Shown here one piece after another: positions 35,440 through 44,367 of a stretch of 64,000 bases of DNA. The position numbers and the translations under genes were made by a program. The notes below the pieces were generated by a model that did not search any database, was not told the origin of the DNA, and saw only the letters and a program-made list of their open reading frames with translations. The DNA is from DASSKA01 sp963839365. GTDB lineage: Bacteria; Actinomycetota; Actinomycetes; Propionibacteriales; Nocardioidaceae. How positions within the stretch are numbered: the first letter of the stretch is position 1; every line of letters starts with the position of its first letter. The stretch is from positions 248,001-312,000 of the forward strand of contig CAWIUT010000002.1 of NCBI GenBank assembly GCA_963839365.1. Direction: 5' to 3'.

Positions 35440-36720
35440 TCAGCCGGCCAGACTGATCGCGTCCGCGAGCGGGCCCGCGGTCAGCTCCACCTGCCAGCGC
35501 CGGGCGCCCAGCTCGGTGAGCCGGTCGGCGACCACGGTCGGCCACCCGTCAGGCGTGGGGGGCACCGGCGGCTCCCACGCGAGCCGGCGCACGTAGTCGG
35601 GGGTGAGCAGGTTCTCCACCGGCACGTCCAGCTCGGCGGCCAGCGTGGCCAACCGCTCACGACACGCCTTCAGCCGCTCCGCGGCGCTGGGGTCCTTGTC
35701 CGCCCACGAGCGGGGCGGGGGAGGACCGTCGTACCGCGCGGCCAGCGGCGGGAGCTCGCGCTCGGGAAGGCTGCGGGCGGTCTTCAGCGCGGCCAGCCAC
35801 TGCGAGGCGTAGCGCTCGGCGCCGCGCCCGCGGAAGCCCTTCAGGCCGAGCAGGGCCGCCTTGTCCCGCGGGAGCGCGTTCGCGGCCTCGACGATCGCGG
35901 CGTCGGGGATGATCCGGCCCGGGGTGACATCGCGCTGCGAGGCGATGGCGTCCCGGGTCTCCCAGAGCGCACGGACCGCCGCCACTGCCCGGCGACCCCG
36001 GGCCCGGTGCATGCCGGAGGTGCGGCGCCACGGGTCCTGGCGGGGCGCCGGAGGGACGGCTTCGACCAGGTGGGCGAACTCCTGGCGGGCCCACTCCGCC
36101 TTGCCCGCCCGGTCCAGCTGCTCGGCCAGCGCGTCGCGCAGCTCGATGAGCACCTCGACGTCGAGGGCGGCGTACTCCAGCCACGGCTCCGGTAGCGGGC
36201 GGTGCGACCAGTCGACGGCGGAGTGCTCCTTGCGCAGCCGCCGCCCGAGGATGGTCTGCACCAACGTGGCCAGGCCCACCCGGGGGTAGCCGAGCAGCCG
36301 ACCGGCCAGCTCGGTGTCGAAGAGCCGGGTCGGCCGCAGGCCCAGCCCGGCCAGGCAGGGCAGGTCCTGGGAGGCGGCGTGCAGGATCCACTCGGCGTCC
36401 CCGAAGGCGTCGGCGAGCGCGGACAGGTCCTCGAACGGCACCGGGTCGACGAGGAAGGTGCCCGAGCCCTCGCGCCGCAGCTGCACCAGGTAGGCGCGGG
36501 CAGAGTAGCGGTAGCCGGATGCGCGCTCAGCGTCGATGGCGACCGGGCCCTGGCCGCGGCCGAGCGCGGCGGCGGCCTGCTCGAGCGCACCGGGCGTGTC
36601 GACCGCGGGAGGCAGCCCGTCCCGCAGCGTGAGCAGCGGCACCTCGGGGGCGGGTTCCGGCGGCCGTGGCGCCTGCGCGGCGTCGGCCGCCGTCGAGGGT
36701 TCGGTTCCCGAGTCGTGCAT
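35440..36720 (-). CDS. rnd: Ribonuclease D (DEDD 3'-5' exonuclease with HRDC)
   Basis: This 426-residue protein has the DEDD exonuclease domain: GPVAIDAERASGYRYSARAYLVQL (first Asp-Glu), WILHAASQDLPCL (Asp), and YAALDVEVLIEL (Tyr and Asp). An HRDC domain (about 225-300, RAVAAVRALWETRDAIASQRDVTPGRIIPDAAIVEAANALP) and a helical tail follow. RNase D trims the 3' ends of stable RNA precursors. ATG 36720 shares one base with the stop of the upstream DUF3000 gene (TGATG), so the pair is coupled. Confidence 0.93.
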   Translation of the reverse strand: MHDSGTEPSTAADAAQAPRPPEPAPEVPLLTLRDGLPPAVDTPGALEQAAAALGRGQGPVAIDAERASGYRYSARAYLVQLRREGSGTFLVDPVPFEDLSALADAFGDAEWILHAASQDLPCLAGLGLRPTRLFDTELAGRLLGYPRVGLATLVQTILGRRLRKEHSAVDWSHRPLPEPWLEYAALDVEVLIELRDALAEQLDRAGKAEWARQEFAHLVEAVPPAPRQDPWRRTSGMHRARGRRAVAAVRALWETRDAIASQRDVTPGRIIPDAAIVEAANALPRDKAALLGLKGFRGRGAERYASQWLAALKTARSLPERELPPLAARYDGPPPPRSWADKDPSAAERLKACRERLATLAAELDVPVENLLTPDYVRRLAWEPPVPPTPDGWPTVVADRLTELGARRWQVELTAGPLADAISLAG

Positions 36721-37319
36721 CAGAGGCGGCCACGCTGTCCTCGCCGGCTCGGCATCGCCGCGACACCTTCCGGGACGGGCGGCAGGCCGGCTGCCGTGCA
36801 CAGCAGCTCGCCCCAGGCCTCCACGTGGTCGGTGAGATCCCCCAGCGGGGTCCAGGAGGCACGGATCTCCAGCTGGGCGGTGGCCTCCTCGTCGGCCATC
36901 GCGCCGAAGCTCTCCGAGGACACCTTGGTCACCGTGCCGGACGGGGCGAGGTACTGTGCGGAGTGCGCGTCGAGGGCCTCGGTGAGCCAGGACCAGCCCA
37001 CCTCACCCAGCAGGGGGTCGTTGGCCATCTCCGGGTCGATCTCGGCCCGGCCGTAGGCCACGCAGCGGAAGGTGCCCTGCCAGGCGTCGTTGCCGGCGGG
37101 GTCGTGGAGCAGCACCAGGCGGCCGGTGCCGATGTCCTCCCCGTCGACGGTGACGTCGGCGGACAGCGCCGCGGCGTACGGCGCGATGCGCTGAGGCGCC
37201 GGCATCTCCTCGCAGAAGATCTCCGGGCGCAGCCGCGCGGCGTGCAGGGCGGCGACGGCTGCGCGGAACGCCTCCGGCGCCACCACACCGTCCACACGGG
37301 GCTCCTGACGTGCGGCCAT
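36720..37319 (-). CDS. DUF3000 domain protein
   Basis: This 199-residue protein matches the actinobacterial DUF3000 family (FRAAVAALHAARLRPEIFCEEMPAPQRIAPYAAALSADV; WSWLTEALDAHSAQYLAPSGTVTKVSSESFGAM; ASWTPL...HVEAWGELLCTAAGLPP). It is soluble and of unknown function. It is co-translated with RNase D downstream (TGATG). The start ATG 37319 is 6 nt after TAGTCT (37326-37331, minus strand), predicting a leaderless mRNA. It is divergent from hemE over 70 bp. Confidence 0.88.
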   Translation of the reverse strand: MAARQEPRVDGVVAPEAFRAAVAALHAARLRPEIFCEEMPAPQRIAPYAAALSADVTVDGEDIGTGRLVLLHDPAGNDAWQGTFRCVAYGRAEIDPEMANDPLLGEVGWSWLTEALDAHSAQYLAPSGTVTKVSSESFGAMADEEATAQLEIRASWTPLGDLTDHVEAWGELLCTAAGLPPVPEGVAAMPSRRGQRGRL

Positions 37320-37389
37320 AGCCTCAGACTAGGCCGGAACGCGGGTGCCCCGTAGCCCGACGCGCCGCCTGACCTGCGAAGATCGGACC

Positions 37390-38442
37390 ATGCCGGCAGC
37401 CCCGACCACCGACTCGACCGTGCACGAGTCCGCGTTCTTGCGGGCAGCGCGGGGCGAGCCGGTGCCGCACACCCCGGTCTGGTACATGCGCCAGGCCGGG
37501 CGCTCGCTGCCCGAGTACCGCCGGGTCCGTGAGGGAGTCGGCATGCTCGAGGCGTGCATGCGGCCGGACCTCGTCGTCGAGATCACGCTGCAGCCGGTGC
37601 GGCGCTACGGCGTCGACGCGGCGATCTTCTTCTCCGACATCGTGCTGCCCCTCAAGGCGGTGGGCGTGGACCTCGACATCAAGCCCGGGGTGGGCCCGGT
37701 CGTCGCGTCCCCGGTCCGCACCGCAGCGGACGTGGCCGCCATCCCGGACCTCGCGCCCGCGCACGTCTCCTTCGTCACCGAGGCGGTGCGGCTGCTGGTG
37801 GCCGAGCTGGGTGCCACCCCGCTGATCGGGTTCGCCGGCGCGCCGTTCACGGTGGCCTCCTACCTGGTCGAGGGCGGGCCCTCGAAGGAGCACGCGAAGA
37901 CGAAGGCGCTGATGTTCGGGCAGCCCGACCTGTGGGACGCGCTGCTGCGCAAGATCGCCGGGATCTCCGCTGCCTACCTCGAGGTGCAGGTGCGGGCAGG
38001 CGCCTCCGCGGTCCAGCTGTTCGACTCCTGGGCCGGGGCGATGTCCCCTGCGGACTACGAGCGCTACGTGATGCCGTACTCCTCGCTCGTGCTCGCCCGC
38101 GCAGGGGAGCTCGGGGTGCCGCGGATCCACTTCGGGGTCGGCACCGGTGAGCTGCTCGGGCAGATGGGCGCTGCCGGCGCGGACGTGGTGGGCGTGGACT
38201 GGCGGGTCCCCCTCGACGAAGGGGTACGACGCGTGGGCGGTCGGGTCGTGCAGGGCAACCTGGATCCCTCGCTGGTGTTCGCGCCCACCGAGGTGATGCT
38301 GCAGCGAGCCGCCCAGGTGCTCGCGGCGGGCAAGGCGGCGCCCGGCCACATCTTCAACCTCGGTCACGGCGTGCTGCCGTCCACCGACCCCGACCAGCTC
38401 GCCCGGCTCACCGACTTCGTCCACGAGCAGTCGGCCCGGTGA
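37390..38442 (+). CDS. hemE: Uroporphyrinogen decarboxylase
   Basis: This 350-residue enzyme decarboxylates uroporphyrinogen III to coproporphyrinogen III in haem synthesis. Signatures are PVWYMRQAGRSLPEYR near the N-terminus, AAIFFSDIVLPLKAVG with the catalytic Asp, IGFAGAPFTVASYLVEGG, and a C-terminal GHIFNLGHGVLP. ATG 37390 follows a GAAGAT -10-like box by 6 nt. Its TGA overlaps the hemY ATG (TGATG), starting a hemE-hemY-hemQ operon. Confidence 0.96.
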   Translation: MPAAPTTDSTVHESAFLRAARGEPVPHTPVWYMRQAGRSLPEYRRVREGVGMLEACMRPDLVVEITLQPVRRYGVDAAIFFSDIVLPLKAVGVDLDIKPGVGPVVASPVRTAADVAAIPDLAPAHVSFVTEAVRLLVAELGATPLIGFAGAPFTVASYLVEGGPSKEHAKTKALMFGQPDLWDALLRKIAGISAAYLEVQVRAGASAVQLFDSWAGAMSPADYERYVMPYSSLVLARAGELGVPRIHFGVGTGELLGQMGAAGADVVGVDWRVPLDEGVRRVGGRVVQGNLDPSLVFAPTEVMLQRAAQVLAAGKAAPGHIFNLGHGVLPSTDPDQLARLTDFVHEQSAR

Positions 38443-39875
38443 TGGCGCGCACCGAGCAGCAGCCGCCCCAGGTGGTGGTCGTGGGTGCGGGCATTGCCGG
38501 ACTCGCCGCCGCGGCGGCCCTGCGGCGCGAGCGGCCCGGCCTTGCGGTGACCGTCCTCGAAGGGGCGCCGCAGGCAGGCGGCAAGCTGGCTCTTGCGGAG
38601 GTCGGCGGAGTGCGCGTGGACGTGGGTGCCGAGTCGATGCTGAATCGGCGGCCGGAGGCGGTCGAGCTGGCCCGCCGCGTGGGCCTGGGCGAGCGGCTGG
38701 TGCACCCGGCGACCAGCGCCGCGCGGCTGTGGTCGCGGGGCCGGATGCACCCCATGCCGCCCACGTTGATGGGGGTGCCCACCGATGCCCGGGCGCTGGC
38801 CGAGAGCGGGGTGGTCTCCAAGGCGGGGCTGGCCCGGGCGGCGCTGGATGCGGTGCTGCCACCCACCCGGATCGCCGGCCACGACGTGTCCATCGGCCAC
38901 CTGATCGAGGAGCGGTTCGGCAAGGAGATCGTCGACCGGCTCGTCGAGCCGCTGCTCGGCGGTGTCTACGCCGGCCATGCCCGGGAGATCTCCGCGCGCG
39001 CCGCGGTGCCCCGCGTGGTGTCCCTGCTCGACGAGGACAAGTCGTTGCTCCGGGCGGCCGCCGCGGCGACCCGTTCCCGTTCGGACGTACCGGTCTTCGC
39101 CGGGCTGGTGGGCGGGCTGGGACAGCTGCCCGCCGCGGTGGCCGACGCGGCCGACCTCGACGTGCGCACCTCGACCACCGTGCGCGGACTGGCCCATGCC
39201 GCCGGTGGTGGCTGGAACCTGGTGGTGGGCTCCGCGCACGACCCGGCGGTGCTGCACGCCGACGCGGTCGTCCTGGCGGCTCCTGCCACCGCGACGTCCC
39301 GGCTGCTGTCGGAGGTGGCCCCCGGCGCCGCGCTGGAGCTGGCCCGCGTCGAGTACGCCTCGATGGCGATCGTCACGCTCGCGTTCCGGAAGCAGGACTT
39401 CCCGCCCGTGGAGGGCTCCGGCTTCCTGGTGCCGCCAGTGGACGGCCGCACGGTGAAGGCGGCCACGTTCTCGTTCGGCAAGTGGGACTGGGTGCGCGAG
39501 GCCGGACGCGGCGACGGGGAGGAGCTGCTGGTGCTGCGCTGCTCGATCGGCCGCCACCGCGAGCAGCGCGTGCTCCAGGTCACCGACGAGGAGCTGGTGC
39601 AGGTCGCCCTGGACGACCTGGCGGACGCGGTCGGGCTGTCGGTCCGTCCGGTGGACACACACGTACGTCGCTGGGGCGGCGCACTGCCGCAGTACACCGT
39701 CGGGCACCTGGAACGGGTGGCGCGCGTTCGCGCGGCGGTGGCGCGTCAGGCGGGGCTCGCGGTGTGCGGTGCGACGTACGACGGGCTGGGCATCCCGGCC
39801 TGCATCAGCTCGGCCGAACGGGCCGCCGCGCAGGTGCTCCAGACGCTTCCGGAGCGACCCGACCCCGACCGGTGA
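38442..39875 (+). CDS. hemY: Coproporphyrinogen III oxidase (HemY/CgoX flavoprotein)
   Basis: This 477-residue FAD-dependent oxidase has the N-terminal dinucleotide motif VVVVGAGIAGLAAAAALRRE and VLEGAPQAGGKL, and a C-terminal FAD-binding block AVCGATYDGLGIPACISSAERAA. Because hemQ follows, the organism should use the coproporphyrin-dependent branch, in which this enzyme oxidises coproporphyrinogen III to coproporphyrin III rather than protoporphyrinogen IX. It overlaps hemE (TGATG); GTG 38439 is a less likely start. Confidence 0.92.
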   Translation: MARTEQQPPQVVVVGAGIAGLAAAAALRRERPGLAVTVLEGAPQAGGKLALAEVGGVRVDVGAESMLNRRPEAVELARRVGLGERLVHPATSAARLWSRGRMHPMPPTLMGVPTDARALAESGVVSKAGLARAALDAVLPPTRIAGHDVSIGHLIEERFGKEIVDRLVEPLLGGVYAGHAREISARAAVPRVVSLLDEDKSLLRAAAAATRSRSDVPVFAGLVGGLGQLPAAVADAADLDVRTSTTVRGLAHAAGGGWNLVVGSAHDPAVLHADAVVLAAPATATSRLLSEVAPGAALELARVEYASMAIVTLAFRKQDFPPVEGSGFLVPPVDGRTVKAATFSFGKWDWVREAGRGDGEELLVLRCSIGRHREQRVLQVTDEELVQVALDDLADAVGLSVRPVDTHVRRWGGALPQYTVGHLERVARVRAAVARQAGLAVCGATYDGLGIPACISSAERAAAQVLQTLPERPDPDR

Positions 39876-39904
39876 GCGCTTGCTCGCGGGGGGAGAATGG
39901 AGGC

Positions 39905-40621
39905 ATGAGCCAAGCAGCACAGCGACCCCACAAGGGCAAGGTCGCGCGGGACCTGAACGCGCAGATCCGCTACACGATGTGGTCGGTCTTCCACCTGCGT
40001 GACCAGCTGGGGGAGGGCGATCGCGCTGCGGAGGCCAACGAGGTCGCGAAGCTGTTCGAGGAGCTCACCGCATCCGGGGTGACGGTGCGCGGCCTCTACG
40101 ACGTGTCCGGCCTGCGCGCCGACGCCGAGCTGATGATCTGGTGGCACTCGGAGAGCTCCGACGAGCTTCAGGGTGCCTTCCACCGGTTCCGCCGCACCGC
40201 GTTCGGCCGGCGGCTGGACCCCGTGTGGTCCCAGATGGCGCTGCACCGGCCGGCGGAGTTCAACAAGAGCCACATTCCCGCCTTCCTGGCCGACGAGGTG
40301 CCGCGGGCCTACATGTGCGTCTACCCGTTCGTGCGGTCCTACGAGTGGTACCTGCTCGACGACGCCGAGCGGCGCCGGCTGCTCGCCGAGCACGGCATGA
40401 TGGCGCGCGAGTACCCGGACGTCCGTGCCAACACCGTCTCCGCCTTCGCGCTCGGCGACTACGAGTGGATGCTCGCGTTCGAGGCCGACGACCTGCACCG
40501 CATCGTGGACCTGATGCGGCACCTGCGCGGCTCGGAGACCCGTCGCCACGTGCGCCTCGAGGTGCCGTTCTACACCGGCCACCGGCGCACACCGGCCGAG
40601 CTGCTCGCCGACCTGCCCTGA
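39905..40621 (+). CDS. hemQ: Coproheme decarboxylase HemQ/ChdC
   Basis: This 238-residue member of the chlorite-dismutase superfamily converts Fe-coproporphyrin III to haem b with peroxide in the last step of the actinobacterial pathway. Visible features are MIWWHSESSDELQGAFHRFRRTAFGRRLDPVWSQMALHRPAEFN, the catalytic-loop region AYMCVYPFVRSYEWYLLD with its Tyr, and LLAEHGMMAREYPDVRANTVSAFALGDYEWMLAFEAD, which carries the proximal His. A GAGAAT box 6 nt before the ATG and a GGAGG-like sequence are both present, so the start may be leaderless or SD-led. Confidence 0.95.
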   Translation: MSQAAQRPHKGKVARDLNAQIRYTMWSVFHLRDQLGEGDRAAEANEVAKLFEELTASGVTVRGLYDVSGLRADAELMIWWHSESSDELQGAFHRFRRTAFGRRLDPVWSQMALHRPAEFNKSHIPAFLADEVPRAYMCVYPFVRSYEWYLLDDAERRRLLAEHGMMAREYPDVRANTVSAFALGDYEWMLAFEADDLHRIVDLMRHLRGSETRRHVRLEVPFYTGHRRTPAELLADLP

Positions 40622-40628
40622 CGGGGGG

Positions 40629-40660
40629 ATCGAGGGGCTCGCGGAGCGGGCGTCTCGACA
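40629..40660. repeat. REP-like imperfect palindrome between hemQ and msrB
   Basis: The 29-bp core TCGAGGGGCTCGCGG... ending in GGGCGTCTCGA forms an imperfect palindrome with TCGAG/TCTCGA ends, the look of extragenic palindromic repeats common in actinobacterial genomes. Only one copy is seen in this window. It could also act as a terminator. Confidence 0.4.
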
Positions 40661-40668
40661 CCACCGGC

Positions 40669-40674
40669 TACCGT
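40669..40674 (+). promoter_or_regulatory. -10 box for leaderless msrB
   Basis: TACCGT ends 6 nt before ATG 40681 with no ribosome binding site between. Confidence 0.5.
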
Positions 40675-40680
40675 TGTCCC

Positions 40681-41091
40681 ATGGGTTACCCCGTCCACAA
40701 GAGTGACGCCGAGTGGCGAGAGCAGCTGACTCCTGACGAGTACGCCGTGCTCCGCCAGGCGGCCACCGAGCGCGCCTTCACCGGGAAGTACGTCGACACG
40801 AGGACCACCGGTGTCTACCGCTGCCGGGCCTGCAACGCCGAGCTGTTCCGCTCCGACACGAAGTTCGAGTCGCACTGTGGCTGGCCGTCGTTCTTCACGC
40901 CGATGGCCGAGGACCGGGTGGAGTACATCGAGGACACCTCGTTCGGTGTGAAGCGGGTCGAGGTGCGCTGCGCGAGCTGCGGCTCGCACCTCGGCCACGT
41001 CTTCGAGGGGGAGGGTTACGACACCCCCACCGACCAGCGCTACTGCATCAACTCGGTCAGTCTCACGTTGGAGCCGGCGGACCAGCCGTAG
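40681..41091 (+). CDS. msrB: Peptide-methionine (R)-S-oxide reductase
   Basis: This 136-residue MsrB repairs methionine R-sulfoxide in proteins. It has two CxxC zinc pairs (YRCRACNAELF, VRCASCGSHLGHVF), the fold motif HCGWPSFFTP and the catalytic Cys in QRYCINSVSLTL. The length is typical of single-domain MsrB. The start is ATG 40681, probably leaderless. A new -10 (TAGATT, 41089-41094) for the next gene begins on its stop codon. Confidence 0.96.
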   Translation: MGYPVHKSDAEWREQLTPDEYAVLRQAATERAFTGKYVDTRTTGVYRCRACNAELFRSDTKFESHCGWPSFFTPMAEDRVEYIEDTSFGVKRVEVRCASCGSHLGHVFEGEGYDTPTDQRYCINSVSLTLEPADQP

Positions 41092-41101
41092 ATTGGTCGG
41101 C

Positions 41102-42196
41102 ATGCCGAGTGCCGCGACCGAGGTGGACGCCGGGGGACGGACGCTGCGTGTGTCCAGCCCGGACCGCATCATCTTCCCCGAGACCGCCACCACCCCCGCG
41201 GTCACCAAGCTGCAGGTGGTGGAGTACTACCTGGCTGTGGGGCCCGGGATCCTGCGGGCACTCAAGGACCGCCCGACCACGTTGGAACGCTGGCCGAAGG
41301 GCGTGTACGACGGGGTGGTGCGCGCGACACGGGAGGACCCGCACGGCGACGCGTTCTACCAGAAGCGGGCACCCAAGGGCGCACCGGACTTCGTGCAGAC
41401 GGCTCGCATCCAGTTCCCGTCCGGACGCGCGGCCGACGAGGTCTGCCCGACCGAGGTGGCGGTGGTGGCGTGGGCCGCCCAGATGAACACCATCACCTTC
41501 CACCCGTGGCCGGTGCGCCGCGGCGACGTGGAGCACCCGGACGAGCTGCGGCTCGACCTCGACCCGCAGCCCGGCACGGGCTTCGCCGACGCGGTGCGCG
41601 TGGCGGACGCCGCACGCGCGCTGCTGGAGGAGCTCGGCATGGTCGGGTTCCCGAAGACCAGCGGCAACCGCGGGGTGCACGTCTATGTGCGCATCGAGCC
41701 GCGGTGGACGTTCACCGACGTGCGGCACGCCGCGATCGCCTTCGGTCGTGAGCTGGAGCGGCGCACCAGCGGCGTCACCACGGCCTGGTGGAAGGAGGAG
41801 CGGGGGAGGAACGTGTTCGTGGACTACAACCAGAACGCGAGGGACCGCACCATCGCCTCTGCGTACAGCCTGCGGCCGTTGCCCGGCGCTCCCGTGTCCA
41901 CCCCGGTCGTCTGGGAGGAGCTGACGGAGATCGACCCGAAGGCGCTCAACCTGCACACGGTGCCGTCCCGGTTCGCCGAGCTCGGCGACCCGCACGCGGG
42001 CATCGACGAGCGGCGCTGCTCACTGGCGCGGTTGCTGGAGATGTATCGCCGTGACGAGGAGGCGGGGCTCGGGGAGCTGCCCTACCCGCCGGACTATCCC
42101 AAGATGCCGGGCGAACCGCCCCGGGTCCAGCCCAGCCGGAAGAACAACCTCAACTGGGAGAACGACGCCTCGCGGGACCAGAAGCCCAGCGGCTGA
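41102..42196 (+). CDS. Stand-alone LigD-type primase-polymerase (Prim-PolC/PolDom)
   Basis: This 364-residue archaeo-eukaryotic primase-fold polymerase is related to the PolDom of LigD. The metal-binding pair lies in ELRLDLDPQPG (D-x-D), followed by TSGNRGVHVYVRIEP (the catalytic His loop), and EERGRNVFVDYNQNARDRTIASAYSLRP carries the third Asp and the nucleotide-contacting Arg. There is no ligase or nuclease domain. Mycobacterial Prim-PolC works with LigC in gap-filling repair; LigC is encoded 2.7 kb away here. ATG 41102 follows TAGATT by 7 nt (leaderless). No Ku gene is present in the window. Confidence 0.9.
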   Translation: MPSAATEVDAGGRTLRVSSPDRIIFPETATTPAVTKLQVVEYYLAVGPGILRALKDRPTTLERWPKGVYDGVVRATREDPHGDAFYQKRAPKGAPDFVQTARIQFPSGRAADEVCPTEVAVVAWAAQMNTITFHPWPVRRGDVEHPDELRLDLDPQPGTGFADAVRVADAARALLEELGMVGFPKTSGNRGVHVYVRIEPRWTFTDVRHAAIAFGRELERRTSGVTTAWWKEERGRNVFVDYNQNARDRTIASAYSLRPLPGAPVSTPVVWEELTEIDPKALNLHTVPSRFAELGDPHAGIDERRCSLARLLEMYRRDEEAGLGELPYPPDYPKMPGEPPRVQPSRKNNLNWENDASRDQKPSG

Positions 42197-42432
42197 GGAG
42201 TGGCCGCCCTCAGCTCGGGCCCCACGGGTGGGAGGGACAGTGGTGGCGGCGCTGCTCGGGCATCCACCCGGTGGCTGCCCGGGTGCGCGGTCCCTGCGCA
42301 CCCGCACCGGACCAAAGAGGTGCTCGCCCTGCTCGCTCTCCCCGGGCCGGATGGGCGGGCCCGCCCCTTCGGACCGTGCGTGTCGCCACCCTGGCCGCGG
42401 CCGGCGCGAGGAAGGACGGCCGCCTGCGGGCG

Positions 42433-42453
42433 TGACCCCCGCGAGAGGGGTCA
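42433..42453 (-). terminator. Hairpin at the stop of the SGNH hydrolase gene
   Basis: TGACCCC (42433-42439) and GGGGTCA (42447-42453) form a 7-bp stem that includes the SGNH stop codon. The rest of 42197-42450 is non-coding GC-rich sequence without other clear signals. Confidence 0.45.
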
Positions 42454-43794
42454 TGGAGACGTCAGCGCCTGCTCGTCGGCGAGGGCGATGGCGAGCTCTC
42501 CGGCAGCGGTGGGGTGGAACGGCGCCGACGCCTTCAGCCCTTGGACGTAGGGCTGGGTGCTGCACAGGCCGTGGCCGCTGAAATCAGGCTGGACGGCGGT
42601 GAAGTCGGCGGCCTTCGCCCCCGCGCTGAGGATGTCGTTCAGGCCGGCGAGCATGCTCTCCATCGACTTCTGCTTCGCGTCGGTCATGCCGATCGACTGC
42701 AGGCACGCGGAGTCGGTGGAGAACGGGTCGTAGTAGAGGTTGACGAGCACCCGAGGGTGGTTCGGCAGTGCTTGGAGGTCCGAGAGCAGCCGCAGGTAGT
42801 CGGCGCTGAAGCCGGCCAGCCGCTGCTGGAAGTAGGCCTGCGCCACCTTGTTGTCGCAGTCGGGGGAGATGGCGCAGGCCTCCAGCAGGCCGGACCAGCT
42901 GACGTCGTTGGCGCCCACGCTCACGATGACGGTGGAGGCCTTGGCCACCGCGGGCTCCTCGATCTGCGTCGGTAGGGTGCGCGAGCCGGCGGTCTGCGGA
43001 CCGAGCAGCCCCTCGGGGATGGTGGCGCCGCTGCAGGCCAGGTTGGTCACCCGCCAGCCGTTGGCGTTCGCCAGGTCCAGTGCGTAGGAGTCCTGGCTGC
43101 GCCGGCAGATCCGGCCCACCGGGGTCGGATGGCGCACCGGGCGGTTGCCGAGCCCGGCGGCGGTGGAGTCACCGATCACCACCACACGCGAGCCCGTGGG
43201 CGGCGGGGCGTGAGACGTCAGGTGCGGGGCGCGGGAAGTTCCCACCAGGTCCTGCAGGCTGTGCACCTGACGGAGCTTCTGGGGCGCGGTGTAGGCGGTC
43301 ATCATGATCGCACCGACATTGACGGCCTCGGTCGCCACCAGTCCCAGGACGACCAAGGCGGCGGTGTGGCGCACACCTCGGCGCAGCCAGCCGCTCACCG
43401 CGCCGAGCAGCACCACGGCCGCGACGCCGACGATCGTGAGCTCCCAGACGAAGTACTGCCGCCAGCCGTGCACCAGGGCAGACTCCAGGCTCCGTGCGGC
43501 AGACGTCCCCGAGGCGGTGTCGGTGAAGTCGGTGAGCTGTTGGTTCAAGGTGATCTGGGTCAGCCGCACCCTGGGGCGCACCGGCCCGGCGAAGGTGGTG
43601 GTCGTCGGGATCTGCTGCCCGAACAGGTCGAGCTCGCCCGGCCCGGACAGGCTCCACGACGGCGCGGCGGCGCCCACCTGGACCGTCTGGCCGGCCGCCG
43701 GCACGGTCTGCATCGGGGTGACCGCCAGTCCGATGGCGATGGAGGCAGCGGCCACCACGACGACCGCGACGACATTCCACACCAGCGAACGCAT
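42451..43794 (-). CDS. Membrane-anchored SGNH/GDSL hydrolase
   Basis: This 447-residue protein has an N-terminal membrane helix, a beta-rich extracytoplasmic segment, two further hydrophobic helices (about 115-170) and then a C-terminal SGNH hydrolase domain. Block I is VVVIGDSTAAGLG (nucleophile Ser), block III SVGANDVSW (Asn) and block V APFHPTAAGEL (Asp absent; His present in FHPTAAG). Paired cysteines (CAISPDC) suggest an extracellular location. It is probably an esterase acting on cell-envelope or extracellular acyl substrates. ATG 43794 is preceded by ACGAAT at a 6-nt distance. It is divergent from the DinB gene. Confidence 0.85.
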   Translation of the reverse strand: MRSLVWNVVAVVVVAAASIAIGLAVTPMQTVPAAGQTVQVGAAAPSWSLSGPGELDLFGQQIPTTTTFAGPVRPRVRLTQITLNQQLTDFTDTASGTSAARSLESALVHGWRQYFVWELTIVGVAAVVLLGAVSGWLRRGVRHTAALVVLGLVATEAVNVGAIMMTAYTAPQKLRQVHSLQDLVGTSRAPHLTSHAPPPTGSRVVVIGDSTAAGLGNRPVRHPTPVGRICRRSQDSYALDLANANGWRVTNLACSGATIPEGLLGPQTAGSRTLPTQIEEPAVAKASTVIVSVGANDVSWSGLLEACAISPDCDNKVAQAYFQQRLAGFSADYLRLLSDLQALPNHPRVLVNLYYDPFSTDSACLQSIGMTDAKQKSMESMLAGLNDILSAGAKAADFTAVQPDFSGHGLCSTQPYVQGLKASAPFHPTAAGELAIALADEQALTSP

Positions 43795-43842
43795 GCCTCA
43801 ATTCGTACCCGAGCGCCGGTTGGCGAAGCCGGGTCGGCCGCT

Positions 43843-44367
43843 ATGGTTCGCAAGGTGACCCAGTTTCTCGAACCCGGCTCGGAGACCGCGGACCCCGGCG
43901 TGCTGTTCAGGCGCTACCTGGACTTCTACCGGGCGACCGTGGTCCGGAAGGTGCAGGCGCTGCCGCCCGACGAGCAGCGTCGCAGCCGGCTGCCCAGTGG
44001 CTGGACGCCGTTGGAGCTGCTGCACCACCTCGCGTGCATGGAGCGACGGTGGTTCGTCTGGGGCTTCCTCGGCGAGGACGTCGACGACCCCTGGCAGGAC
44101 TCACAGGGCTCACCCACTGCCGCCTGGAGGTTGCCGGAGGGCAGGTCCGCCGACGACGTGGTGGCGCTGCTGACCGAGATCGCGAAGTCGACCAGCCGGC
44201 TGCTCGCCGAGACGCCGCTGGACCGGAAGGCACCGCCCGGCCCCAGGTTCAGCGGAGAGCCCGCCACCCTGGGATGGATCTGCTTCCACGTGCTCCAGGA
44301 GTACGCCCGGCACGCCGGCCACCTCGACGTGGCGGTCGAGCTCGCCGGAGGGCCCGTCGGCGAGTAG
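43843..44367 (+). CDS. DinB/DUF664-family protein
   Basis: This 174-residue four-helix protein of the DinB superfamily has metal ligands visible as His-His in LELLHHLACMERRW and HxxxH-like ARHAGHLDVAVEL. Members include thiol-dependent transferases and hydrolases, with mycothiol the expected thiol in actinobacteria; the substrate is unknown. The start is ATG 43843, or GTG 43855 which removes four residues. The stop TAG directly abuts the stop of the converging Usp-like gene at 44368. Confidence 0.85.
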   Translation: MVRKVTQFLEPGSETADPGVLFRRYLDFYRATVVRKVQALPPDEQRRSRLPSGWTPLELLHHLACMERRWFVWGFLGEDVDDPWQDSQGSPTAAWRLPEGRSADDVVALLTEIAKSTSRLLAETPLDRKAPPGPRFSGEPATLGWICFHVLQEYARHAGHLDVAVELAGGPVGE

